A DNA stretch of 64,000 bases, from NCBI GenBank assembly GCA_934454145.1, contig CAKSFT010000003.1, forward strand, positions 205,445-269,444, in the 5' to 3' direction. Source of the stretch: an uncultured Clostridia bacterium. Lineage in GTDB: Bacteria > Bacillota > Clostridia > UBA1381. Below, in pieces: positions 55,001-62,915 of this stretch. The notes under the pieces are model-generated. The model ran no database searches. It had not been told where the DNA came from and was given only the letters and a program-made list of their open reading frames with translations. The translations under genes were made by a program, and so were the position numbers. The first letter of the stretch is position 1; each line of letters starts with the position of its first letter.

Positions 55001-57808
55001 GCTTGGACAAGAGCTGACGGATACAAACTGGGTGGCTTATCGGATACACCGTCATTTACCAATTCTGAATTTACTCTTACATCATCTGATACTATTCAAT
55101 ACGGACAGAGTAAAACATTTTCGGTTAATCTTACTGCCCCATCAGTATCTGCGGTGCAGGACTATACATTGGCATTCAGAATGAAACAAAACAGCTCATA
55201 TTTTAACTACAAATCGGATAATAAAGTTATAACAGTGACAGGAAATATCGAGAGTATTTCTGCCGGCAACACAAGAGCTATATCCGGTGTAACCGCTAAA
55301 TACTATAAGCTTAATGTATCTTCGACAGCAAATTATGTATTCAGAACAATGAAATATAACACAAGCTGTGATACGGAGCTGTATTTGTACGATTCTAAAA
55401 TGAATCAGTTGGCAAAAAATGACGATATATACGATGGCGATGTTTATAGCCGAAACTATTACTCAAAAATTGAACGATCTCTTAGCTCGGGAACATATTA
55501 TATTTGCGTAAAAAAGCATTCGGGCGGCAATGTGCAATGTTATCTGAATGTGGATACTTATGCAGAATCAAATATTACTTCATCTGCCAATGTGTCAAAT
55601 AAATATGAGGGATATTTTAAATACACCGTTTCAACAGCCGGAACATATATGTTTTCAACGAAAAGGTATTCAAGAAATTGTGATACATACTTAATACTGC
55701 TTGATGCGAATGGAAATGTAGTTGAAAAAAATAATGATTCGGGTACTGTATATGCAAAGATAGAGACAGACTTATCAAAAGGAACATATTATATCAGAGT
55801 TTCGTCTAATAATTATATAGTAAAGGGCGAGGACGCAAAGACATATTGTACGCTTACAATCGGATTGCAAAGTACGGCGCCGTCAACAAGCGAAAGTGCA
55901 AGTATCTCAATATCTACCCCGACAACAGGCAGTGTTATAAAGACCTATAACGGAAATTCTATTAAAATTTCCGGCAGTGCGTCAAACTGTTCAAGCGTAA
56001 CGGTTACAGTTGGTGATAAGACACTTTCAAATGTAAAACTTAATGGCAGTAAGTATGAAGCTTATTATACCCCGACTGAATCCGGTACATATACAATAAA
56101 AGTAATCGGCAAAGCAATTTGGGGTTCAAGTCCGAGCGCAGAAAGAACTGTTACAATAGCTGTAAATGATGACAGTGACAATTTTAATTCATCGCCGACG
56201 GCTATAAATTCGGGAACAGAACGTGTTGCAGCTATTGATTATGCAGGAGATGTGGATTGCTTCAGTTTTACACCGAAAGAAACAGGTTCTTACAAAATAT
56301 ATTCTTCGGGTAGTGTAGACTTGAAAGGCATTTTATATGATAACGATAAAGTTACATCTATCGGAACATCATATAATGCCCCGGAATCTATTAACTTCAA
56401 ACTGGCAAAAACTCTTGAAGAAAATAAGACATATTACATTAGCGTAGACGCAGAAACAAGCGGTGCAACCGGTAAATACTCTATTAACATTGAAAAAATA
56501 GATGAGCCGAATGATACAAACCTGTCAGAACAGTGGGGCATTCTGAATATTGGGCAAAGTTATACTATAACTGATTCGGCTGGAAATTCTAAAAATATAA
56601 TCGGCAAAGTTGGCAGTGATATAAATGTTTTGCCGGTATGGGAATACACTAAAGGAAAAGGAATAAAGGTTGGTATCGTTGATACAGGAACAGATATTTC
56701 GCACAATGATTTAACCGGAAATATATCTCCTACTATGCCAGGGTATAATTTTGTTTATGACAGTAGTTTGCCGCTTTATGTTTCGGATGCACATGGCACG
56801 CATGTTTCAGGTATTGCTGGTGCAGTTGGTGATAACAGTTTGGGTGTTTCTGGTGTGGCACCTGAATGTCAAATAGTTGCAATGCCTATATTGGAAATGC
56901 CATTTGATGCAACAAAACCTCAGAACAACGATATAGATACTGCTTTTATTGATGCAATAAATTATGCTGTGGATAACGATATCAATATATTAAATTGCAG
57001 TTTTGAAATGTGGGATTATCCGGAATCTTCTATGGTAGAATTGAAAAAAACCATTGTCAATGCTTCAAACATATTGTTCGTTTGTGCTGCCGGCAACAGA
57101 AGTCTTGATTTGACAAACAACAAAAAGTATTATCCCGTAGGATTTGATACCGATAACATGATTGTTGTCGCAGCAATCAATTCTGATGGAAAGTTTGCTG
57201 ATACTTATTCAAACTATGGAGGCCCTACAGATGTTGCTGCACCGGGAACGGCAGTTTACAGCACAATACCTGGCGGGCAATACGATTATATGACAGGAAC
57301 GTCGATGGCAGCACCACATGTATCAGGTACAGCTGCGCTACTAATGTCATATTATCCGGATTTGTCTGTGGCAGAAATAAAACAACGAATAATAAGCAGT
57401 AATAATGTATCGTATAATGAAACATTGGATGGAAAAGTTGCAAGTAATGGAGTTTTAAATGCTTGGTATGCTTTGTGTAATGATGCCCCAGCTCCGAGAA
57501 AGTCGCCGAAAACAGAAACTACATTAACTGTGAAAAATGATATTTTGGAACATATGAACAAAGCTGATGATACACAGTTGACAGGAAAGTTATATTTAAA
57601 CATATTGGACGGATATAATTTATCCGACATTGAATCTGCGATCGGAGGTTCGTTAACCGTAATTAAAGAAAACAAATTGACGGGTTCTTTGCTTATTGAT
57701 TGTGGTTCGGCAGGTGCTGCGAGAGATTTGACATTCAGATTAAACGCTTCTGAATTTGTTGATTACGCCGAACCAGTTTACAAAGTGTTTGCAGCTATAA
57801 CAAAATAA
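52097..57808 (+). CDS. Secreted protein with two subtilisin (S8) catalytic domains
   Basis: 1903 residues behind AAGGGGGATA. Signal peptide ~1-25; I9-like propeptide ~45-142 ending VVYAQPNYRLY. Catalytic domain 1 (~175-455): Asp193 (LDTGID), His250 (EHGTHMAG), Asn336 (AAGN), Ser403 (GTSCSAAYVSG). The middle (~600-1500) has several PPC-like and beta-sandwich units (DVDWFKVKF; DVDFYKFTI; DVDCFSFTP). Catalytic domain 2: Asp1529 (VDTGTD), His1566 (AHGTHVSG), Ser1736 (GTSMAAPHVSG). The last ~95 residues end YAEPVYKVFA and resemble the propeptide end again. Both triads look intact. No SLH or sortase anchor. Confidence 0.93.
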   Translation: MRYMKKLTAAIISVSLCATNLVAFAEVSDKQTIQDYFETKSSDDRETTEIIVSFSGDIKSDNINSIDSIIQDGLKISSDKEMEIGDISKPAEPVTKIDTSLEKVLDENTVLIKTNDVETTLQALKSNENVVYAQPNYRLYTASEDALNSKLWAMENKGQIINGTQGNEKADLNIQAAWDITRGSEDVVVAVLDTGIDITHPALAGSIWVNADEQSNGSDSDGNGYIDDINGWDFVNNDSSVFDKAEIDEHGTHMAGIIAANGQNGVYGVAPNVKIMPLKVMENDSGYTSDIIEAIGYAEANGAKIVNCSFAGLDYNPALEDAISKSDMLFVTAAGNFATSTDNLVAFPACYDCKNIISVGASDNTGSIAALSSYGDLVNVYAPGTGIYSTLPDEQYDFKDGTSCSAAYVSGIAALLYSEYPELTAEQAKEAICTKPNGDEMQILSNSETQLDAKAILQFDLDHAISSFRDFIPLDSDNSNKQNAYCFSFTEENGIKCKIDMSGEFAGRLTISAAIKSDEDTTVFQSDISDSNTVIAVNNIEDNTEYNFVLTVNNEVYNGKLMRCLSDDNYYYAEYYNIVKNTEDDNPSLMTADVSLQASKNEGEPNNSMGSALTVNSDDTVAGTLSSASDVDWFKVKFSSNGVANFWLGNVPANCNYQLELYNASGTNIAGSYNGDGQQELIPFYGVSANVWYYVKIYSAKGSSTTSSYTFRTKWYPPKDSYESNDTFASATSLTLNRSKTATINHPDDVDFYKFTISGENYVDVLLSGIPSGCVYDMAVYNGRGDSYLLTTVTGSGTTREYTATLNSGTYYVKIYSRNQSTYGSSKYTIKACASATRNLTLDTSKSDSFSGTDRTTYLFSVSQNTGVRFVLSGYSSSTMIAMALYKKTTSGWTLIAAGNGKLTASIENGNYRLTLMRASGTANSYTITSTTTTTAKEADITLSNFPAAMNSGDTKAASVTVTNNGMNAWTRADGYKLGGLSDTPSFTNSEFTLTSSDTIQYGQSKTFSVNLTAPSVSAVQDYTLAFRMKQNSSYFNYKSDNKVITVTGNIESISAGNTRAISGVTAKYYKLNVSSTANYVFRTMKYNTSCDTELYLYDSKMNQLAKNDDIYDGDVYSRNYYSKIERSLSSGTYYICVKKHSGGNVQCYLNVDTYAESNITSSANVSNKYEGYFKYTVSTAGTYMFSTKRYSRNCDTYLILLDANGNVVEKNNDSGTVYAKIETDLSKGTYYIRVSSNNYIVKGEDAKTYCTLTIGLQSTAPSTSESASISISTPTTGSVIKTYNGNSIKISGSASNCSSVTVTVGDKTLSNVKLNGSKYEAYYTPTESGTYTIKVIGKAIWGSSPSAERTVTIAVNDDSDNFNSSPTAINSGTERVAAIDYAGDVDCFSFTPKETGSYKIYSSGSVDLKGILYDNDKVTSIGTSYNAPESINFKLAKTLEENKTYYISVDAETSGATGKYSINIEKIDEPNDTNLSEQWGILNIGQSYTITDSAGNSKNIIGKVGSDINVLPVWEYTKGKGIKVGIVDTGTDISHNDLTGNISPTMPGYNFVYDSSLPLYVSDAHGTHVSGIAGAVGDNSLGVSGVAPECQIVAMPILEMPFDATKPQNNDIDTAFIDAINYAVDNDINILNCSFEMWDYPESSMVELKKTIVNASNILFVCAAGNRSLDLTNNKKYYPVGFDTDNMIVVAAINSDGKFADTYSNYGGPTDVAAPGTAVYSTIPGGQYDYMTGTSMAAPHVSGTAALLMSYYPDLSVAEIKQRIISSNNVSYNETLDGKVASNGVLNAWYALCNDAPAPRKSPKTETTLTVKNDILEHMNKADDTQLTGKLYLNILDGYNLSDIESAIGGSLTVIKENKLTGSLLIDCGSAGAARDLTFRLNASEFVDYAEPVYKVFAAITK

Positions 57809-57835
57809 GAATAGAATATCTTGGAGGTGATTATT

Positions 57836-59632
57836 TTGAAAAGAAAAAAATTATATTTCGTAGGTATAATTGTTTTATTATTTAATTTGTTATTTAATAA
57901 TGTGTTAGCTGAAAACATAATTGCAAATGATGCATTAGGCGAGCTTGAATGTTCGGATTTTCAGTATCTTAAAGTTGAAAAATTAAATAATACTAATACT
58001 AAAGAAACTGTAACATGCAAGGATATATCAAAAATAAAGAAGTTTTATCAGTTGTTTTTAGACCTGCCAATATCTGAAAAGAAAGATAATGATAGTAATA
58101 TATATATTGAACTGATTTCAAATGATAATAAATATATTTACTCATCTGATGATGGTCTGAGTGTGCAAGATAAAATATATTATGTTCGGGAAAGTGATGT
58201 TTTAGATTGCCTGTCCCAATCTGATATAACACAATGGTATAGCCTGCCGGTGGTAGATAAGAATGAAAGTTTAATAACTCCTAATGACAGCAAGGAACTC
58301 TCAAAAACTTATGAAATGGGTATTCTCAATGAAAATGGTATAATTGTCGGTGATCCTGATGGAGATTTGCGTGAGGGTGACGAAATAACAAGAGCAGAAT
58401 TTGCAGCTGTTTTGTGCCGTGCTATGGGCTGCGAGAACGAAACGGAAAATGATGATTTGAAACAGAAAAATTATTTTCCTGATGTTCCGGCGGAACATTG
58501 GGCAGCTGGCTATGTGAATTTTGCGTATGAAAACAGTGCAATAAGTGGCTTCCCCGACGGCAATTTCTATCCCGAACAAAAAGTAACAAATGAACAGGTC
58601 ATAAAAATGCTGATCGGCGCATGGGGCTATGGTGATGAGGCAGAGAAAAATGGCGGTTATCCTAACGGATATATGAAGGTTGCAAAGGAACACGGCGTCC
58701 TTGATACAATAGAATTTAATTATAAAAATGCGTCAAAACGCTGGGTAGCATCTGTATTTGTATATGGTGTACTCTCTATGCCGACCGAAAATCCAAAGGT
58801 AAAACAACCTATAAAAACAGAGATTATTTCCATCGAGCAGCCGCGAGAGGAAAATGACAATTATGTTGAACACCCTGAAGAAATATTGAGGAATGTAAGC
58901 AAGGAAAGCTCATTTTACGAAAGAACAACCTTTGAGCAGGGTGTTCCCACAAAACATTTGCCGATAAGAATTGATGAAAAAACCATAACCAATGTTTGGT
59001 TCAGAGATTTTTCAATAGGTATAAATATTGTCGGTGCAAAGCAAGAAGGCTTTCATGCAGAGTTAGCAGTAGGTGAAAGTGTTGATGTATCAGATTTTGC
59101 AAGCGGTGAATATAATATCATTGTCGGATATAATGACGGTAAAGTTGATGATTATTCTTTCGGTAAAATAACAATTTCCGATGAAAGTGTTGAACTTACA
59201 GGCTTAATGCACAGATATACAAATCTTCGAGATGTAATTCAATTCAATCAGACCGTGACAGAGGTCGAATTGTCAAATGAAAAGGCAGTAGAAGATATGC
59301 CGTTTGAACTCAAAGCAACATCAGACGGAAAAGGCGGATATGTTTTGTGCATAAATTATTCCGGCAGTTTAACCGGTGAGCAGGAATTTTCATATGCAAT
59401 CAATGATATAGATGAAAGCTTAAATTATAAAGTTGACGATAGTGAAAGATTCACAGCACCAATGACATCTATTGAACCGATTGTTATACATAACCTTCAA
59501 AGCGGCACTGATTATTGCCTGCAAGTAGGATTTAATGATAGGCATATCGAAAAGTCAATTAAGGGTACTTTAACAGTTGGTAATAATGATTTTCTGTTCA
59601 AAGGAAATTGGCAAATCACTACAATGAAATAA
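57836..59632 (+). CDS. Secreted SLH-domain protein
   Basis: 598 residues from the TTG at 57836, which follows TTGGAGGTGATT; an in-frame TTG at 57821 lies within that ribosome site. Signal peptide ~1-25 (NNVLAEN). Two clear SLH-type units lie at ~150-290 (NGIIVGDPDGDLREGDEITR; FPDVPAEHWAAGYVNFAYE with GFPDGNFYPEQKVTNEQV), and a third is degenerate. The C-terminal half is beta-rich and unlike any family I know. SLH domains here sit in the middle, not at an end. 27 nt after the protease gene, so the three secreted proteins form one operon. Confidence 0.82.
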   Translation: MKRKKLYFVGIIVLLFNLLFNNVLAENIIANDALGELECSDFQYLKVEKLNNTNTKETVTCKDISKIKKFYQLFLDLPISEKKDNDSNIYIELISNDNKYIYSSDDGLSVQDKIYYVRESDVLDCLSQSDITQWYSLPVVDKNESLITPNDSKELSKTYEMGILNENGIIVGDPDGDLREGDEITRAEFAAVLCRAMGCENETENDDLKQKNYFPDVPAEHWAAGYVNFAYENSAISGFPDGNFYPEQKVTNEQVIKMLIGAWGYGDEAEKNGGYPNGYMKVAKEHGVLDTIEFNYKNASKRWVASVFVYGVLSMPTENPKVKQPIKTEIISIEQPREENDNYVEHPEEILRNVSKESSFYERTTFEQGVPTKHLPIRIDEKTITNVWFRDFSIGINIVGAKQEGFHAELAVGESVDVSDFASGEYNIIVGYNDGKVDDYSFGKITISDESVELTGLMHRYTNLRDVIQFNQTVTEVELSNEKAVEDMPFELKATSDGKGGYVLCINYSGSLTGEQEFSYAINDIDESLNYKVDDSERFTAPMTSIEPIVIHNLQSGTDYCLQVGFNDRHIEKSIKGTLTVGNNDFLFKGNWQITTMK

Positions 59633-59638
59633 TAATTT

Positions 59639-59671
59639 AAAAATCAGCGGTCATTTAACCGCTGATTTTTT
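59639..59671. terminator. Bidirectional intrinsic terminator
   Basis: AAATCAGCGGT (59641-59651) with ACCGCTGATTT (59658-59668), 6-nt loop, T-run on the + strand and A-run before it. It serves the SLH gene and the convergent - strand operon. Confidence 0.88.
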
Positions 59672-59834
59672 ACTCCATTTCGCTGTCAAAACGATGTTCA
59701 TACTCATATATCTCAGATTCGCTTGCCCTGCGTACTTGCAATTTGCCGCAGTCAGGGCAACGATCCGGCAATTTATCCGATTCAAAAGTATATCTGCAAG
59801 CATCACAGGTATACTTTTCTTTTATATTATTCAT
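59670..59834 (-). CDS. Small rubredoxin-like zinc-ribbon protein
   Basis: 54 residues from the ATG at 59834 (GGAGGT and AGGAAGAA upstream on the - strand). CDAC and CPDC pairs 13 residues apart give a rubredoxin-like knuckle (YTCDACRYTFESDKLPDRCP). The rest is acidic. Last gene of the - strand operon, overlapping the XRE regulator stop by 4 nt. It may bind metal or regulate; no enzyme partner is seen. Confidence 0.72.
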   Translation of the reverse strand: MNNIKEKYTCDACRYTFESDKLPDRCPDCGKLQVRRASESEIYEYEHRFDSEME

Positions 59835-60445
59835 TTCTTCCTGACCTCCGATTTTTCTGAAAAGGCAAGCCATTTTGCACCATAACTATCCAGTGAAAAA
59901 CGGTTGCCGCATTCATTTTCAATAGCATGATGTTTTACACGATACCAGCCGCGCAGTTCTTCCCTTAAACTGCTGTCAGCAGAGATTGGTTCCACCCATA
60001 TTTGTAATCCGTATTGTAATTCATTTCTTGAAAGCGGTTCTGAGTTCGGGACACGATTTTCAGCAAATTCGGGCGGAATTATAAACAATTCCGCTGCTTG
60101 TTCAAAAGGAACGACAATATTACACCCTATCAAACAAGATTTTGCGTAGTCAACGAGCATCCAACCATGCCTTGCAGACCACACAGGTTTTTCATGCAAA
60201 ATTGGCAGCAGTTTTTTATTAAGTCTAACCATGTTATCAAAGATACGTTCGTTGTCTGTGCGTCCGAGTAAGAAGTCTGTTGTAACACCATAGAGGTCGG
60301 CCATCTTCTCTAAGCCCTCAACGGATGGCGCTTTATTTCCCGTTTCCCATGCACTCAATGTAGGTTGAGAAATTCCCAACAATTCGGCTGCTTCAATAAC
60401 TTTTAATTTTTTTAATTGTCTCGCTGTTCTGAATTTATTTTTCAT
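59831..60445 (-). CDS. XRE-family regulator with C-terminal domain
   Basis: 204 residues from the ATG at 60445 (AGGTGG on the - strand); a GTG nine bases upstream is possible. HTH at ~6-60 (VIEAAELLGISQPTLSAWE, TGNKAPSVEGL, DFLLGRTD). The C-terminal ~140 residues are unknown and contain a few Cys and Trp. It probably controls its own operon through the palindrome in the promoter. Confidence 0.85.
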   Translation of the reverse strand: MKNKFRTARQLKKLKVIEAAELLGISQPTLSAWETGNKAPSVEGLEKMADLYGVTTDFLLGRTDNERIFDNMVRLNKKLLPILHEKPVWSARHGWMLVDYAKSCLIGCNIVVPFEQAAELFIIPPEFAENRVPNSEPLSRNELQYGLQIWVEPISADSSLREELRGWYRVKHHAIENECGNRFSLDSYGAKWLAFSEKSEVRKK

Positions 60446-60454
60446 TTGCACCAC

Positions 60455-61828
60455 CTAATTCTTCAGCGTAATCTGCCAGTAACCTTTCGTATCCGAGCCG
60501 ACTCTGGAAATTATATTTTTGCTTTTTAATGACTTTATCAAACCTCCAATTGTTTTCCGGCTAACTTTTAATTTCTTTGACAGAGCTTCATATGTGTAGG
60601 CAGGATCCTCCATCAAAAGTGCAAGCAGCTGATTCTCTGCCTCAGTCACCTTCTCAGTCACCCTCTCAGTCACCTTCTCAGTCACCTTCTCAGTCACCCT
60701 ATCGGTTGATGTGCGTACAATTCTATCTTCGGGCGCTGAAAATTTTATCATGATATCCTGCGGGTGAACAGTAAATTCCGGCTGAAAAACACCATCATTT
60801 TTGCATACAGTGCAAATCTTTTCAATTCCGCGCCCCCAGCTTTCAATAAAGCCGGCAAGATAAAACACATAAGCTATATTCGGGTTAAAAGGCTGTGAAG
60901 CATGTTTTTCAAAAAGGTTCTCAACAGTCCAGCTTTCAGGCAAATGACCGCAGTTTGCGATATACAGCTTATCGTTATAAATGCTTATCTGAATCGGAAT
61001 ACCTCTTGAATAATCTTTATGACAGAGCGCATTCAGAAGCGCTTCTCGTAAGGCTTCTTCCGGGACAAAATACCTTTCAATGCGCTGCATACCGACATAG
61101 GATATCTTAGCTTTCATATATTTCAAATAAATAATTTCAACTATTTTATTAATTTGATCTAATATAGAGCCATGTATTTCGTCCTGATATACAAGGTCGG
61201 AGTCGGTTTCAAAAAAACCTATTTTCACATAAGCGCCCAGCTGCCATTTTTCCGGATCATTGCTGAAAAGCAGCATAGCCGCATTTGTTAAATACCCGTC
61301 CTTTACCAAGTGTAGTTTTTCAAGCATAACAAATTTATCTTCCGATAACACCGATTTATTTATTCGCCCTTTGTTAACTGCCCATTGCTTAAAACGCTTG
61401 ACAACTCCATCATCGACATCTGCTATTGTAAATGTAGGCAGCGGCATACTGTCCCATGTAACTCCACGGCGCCTCATAATAAACGCTTCCAGTTCAGGAC
61501 CGGACAGTTTCTGATTTGTGCTGCCACTTCTGTAGTAGTATGAACCCTTGCAGGAAATAGCAATTGGATACGGAGGCACCTCAATTTCTATATATTCAAA
61601 ATCGCCTTCGTTTAAAAGGTTGACATTAACAATGATACCCATTGCATCACGAATTTTGTTTGGAAGATCCTCGAGCAGCTTTTTCGCGTTTTTCACACCT
61701 ACAACCTTGCCGGAATCATTCATTCCAATATACAGTTTTCCACCTTGAGCATTAGCAAAACCACATATCCAAGCAAGATAATCGTCTTTCCATATCTCTT
61801 TCCATTCTATATTTTGTCTTTCAGTCAT
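60455..61828 (-). CDS. Schlafen/AlbA_2 ATP-binding transcriptional regulator
   Basis: 457 residues. The AlbA_2 domain is at ~1-125 (IEWKEIWKDDYLAWICGFAN, GGKLYIGMNDSGKVVGV). A GHKL-type ATPase part follows (~255-350: EALLNALCHKDYSRG; GFIESWGRGIEKI). A VTEK/VTER repeat (~378-397) links to a C-terminal winged helix (TYEALSKKLKVSRKTIGGLI). Proteins of this layout are common in gut Firmicutes as ATP-binding regulators, biochemical role unclear. Its start overlaps the excisionase-like gene by 8 nt. Confidence 0.85.
   Translation of the reverse strand: MTERQNIEWKEIWKDDYLAWICGFANAQGGKLYIGMNDSGKVVGVKNAKKLLEDLPNKIRDAMGIIVNVNLLNEGDFEYIEIEVPPYPIAISCKGSYYYRSGSTNQKLSGPELEAFIMRRRGVTWDSMPLPTFTIADVDDGVVKRFKQWAVNKGRINKSVLSEDKFVMLEKLHLVKDGYLTNAAMLLFSNDPEKWQLGAYVKIGFFETDSDLVYQDEIHGSILDQINKIVEIIYLKYMKAKISYVGMQRIERYFVPEEALREALLNALCHKDYSRGIPIQISIYNDKLYIANCGHLPESWTVENLFEKHASQPFNPNIAYVFYLAGFIESWGRGIEKICTVCKNDGVFQPEFTVHPQDIMIKFSAPEDRIVRTSTDRVTEKVTEKVTERVTEKVTEAENQLLALLMEDPAYTYEALSKKLKVSRKTIGGLIKSLKSKNIISRVGSDTKGYWQITLKN
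60641..60700 (-). repeat. Five tandem 12-bp repeats coding VTEK/VTER
   Basis: Units of CTCAGTCACCTT (as read on the + strand) with one-base variants, in the linker between the ATPase and winged-helix parts. Units are multiples of three, so slippage would change linker length without breaking the frame. Confidence 0.9.
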
Positions 61829-62021
61829 TCTCGTTCACCTTCTTTATATATTTTCCGCTTTTCACTCGTGCATCAGCAGGCTTTTTTGCATCATTCGGAA
61901 TAATCCAAATTGTTCCGGCTCTTTGTGCCCCCTCTATTCTGCCTTCGTTGCACAGAGTATTGACGCGCCTTACGGAAATTCCCCATGTTTTTGCAATTTC
62001 TGAAACAGATATATATTTCAT
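61821..62021 (-). CDS. Excisionase-like helix-turn-helix protein
   Basis: 66 residues from the ATG at 62021 (GAGGAG on the - strand); an upstream in-frame ATG at 62063 is unlikely because it lies in the promoter. The MerR/excisionase-type HTH is ISVSEIAKTWGISVRRVNTL followed by the wing GTIWIIPNDA. It is the first gene of the operon. As no integrase is adjacent, it is probably a local regulator rather than a true Xis. Confidence 0.78.
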   Translation of the reverse strand: MKYISVSEIAKTWGISVRRVNTLCNEGRIEGAQRAGTIWIIPNDAKKPADARVKSGKYIKKVNEND

Positions 62022-62051
62022 AGTGTTTGTCTCCTCAACATAATTATATAT

Positions 62052-62080
62052 ATTATATTCCAAAATCGGAATAATATCAA
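62052..62080 (-). promoter_or_regulatory. Promoter and likely operator of the - strand regulatory operon
   Basis: On the - strand: TTGATA (62080-62075), 17-nt spacer, TATAAT (62057-62052). The palindrome TATTCC-N6-GGAATA at 62056-62073 fills the spacer, a classic place for an autoregulatory operator. Confidence 0.8.
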
Positions 62081-62215
62081 GAGGTTTTTGTAAAATAACG
62101 CTTTTACGTCAATTATTTTTTTGATAATCAAATTCTTTTGTGCAGATTAACTTCTCTTTATATGCTTTATAAAAAAACAATAAAAAGTTGCAAAATCAAT
62201 CTCGGTTTCGTGTAA

Positions 62216-62241
62216 TTAAGTAAAAGAACTTAAGATATACT
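62216..62241 (+). promoter_or_regulatory. Possible promoter with palindrome for the secreted protein
   Basis: TATACT at 62236-62241 is a fair -10, but no good -35 is seen 17 nt upstream. The palindrome TTAAGT-N6-ACTTAA (62216-62233) precedes it and could be an activator or repressor site. Confidence 0.4.
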
Positions 62242-62259
62242 ACAAAGGAGGTTTTCGAT

Positions 62260-62853
62260 ATGAAGAAAACAATTAAAATTTTTGCATTTGTTCTCAGTCT
62301 GACACTTTTGATTACGGCGTCTGTTTCCGTTCAGGCAGAAGAAATCCCCAGATCCTCTGTTCCGCAAAACGCAACCGAGGAAAGTATTCTCATAACCGAG
62401 AATTTAATCAGTGGTATACTGGATGAAGTATCGCAGGGACTCGGATATCTTGAAGCGAGAAGCAAAGCAAATAATTTAATTTACAATGCCGTTCTTTCAG
62501 GTCAGGCAGGCGGATACGGGTATGGCCTCCTCTCTCCAATTGCGTGCAATGCAATTTTTGAGTATAGGGATATTTACCTCAGACCGGATTTTTATGTTGC
62601 AGCAGAAGAAAATGTAAGAAATATGCTTGCAGACTTGATAACACAAGTCGAAACAGGAATGGATTACGAAGAAGCCCACAAAGAAGCCTACACCAGAATT
62701 TACAGGTCGGTTGATCCGAATTTTGATCCAGCTGAGCGCGAAATGACTGACTTCTGTTATTGGGATACTCCGGCTGTCGATTCTGCAATGTTTAACAGGG
62801 CAAGAAAGGTTCTTTTAGCAGCGAAAGACACATATCTGAATACTCAAAAATAA
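62260..62853 (+). CDS. Small secreted protein with internal duplication
   Basis: 197 residues behind CAAAGGAGGTT. Signal peptide ~1-27 (VSVQAEE). Two helical repeats can be aligned: ~46-80 (ISGILDEVSQGLGYLEARSK, ANNLIYNAV) and ~121-156 (MLADLITQVETGMDYEEAHK, EAYTRIYRSV). No anchor or enzyme motif; one Cys each in the middle and near the end. I do not recognise the family. Confidence 0.7.
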   Translation: MKKTIKIFAFVLSLTLLITASVSVQAEEIPRSSVPQNATEESILITENLISGILDEVSQGLGYLEARSKANNLIYNAVLSGQAGGYGYGLLSPIACNAIFEYRDIYLRPDFYVAAEENVRNMLADLITQVETGMDYEEAHKEAYTRIYRSVDPNFDPAEREMTDFCYWDTPAVDSAMFNRARKVLLAAKDTYLNTQK

Positions 62854-62856
62854 TAA

Positions 62857-62914
62857 AAAAGACTATGATTTATTTTGAAAGTGAAATTTCATACAAAAAT
62901 CATAGTCTTCTTTC
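62857..62914. terminator. Hairpin terminator between convergent genes
   Basis: AAGACTATGATTT (62859-62871) with AAATCATAGTCTT (62897-62909), 25-nt loop, T-rich tail on the + strand and A-run on the other side. Serves the secreted protein and the convergent recombinase. Confidence 0.78.
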
Positions 62915-62915
62915 T

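Noticed and set aside
61821..62021. True excisionase for the ICE integrase
   Set aside because: It lies 42 kb from that integrase, on the opposite strand and at the head of a regulator operon.
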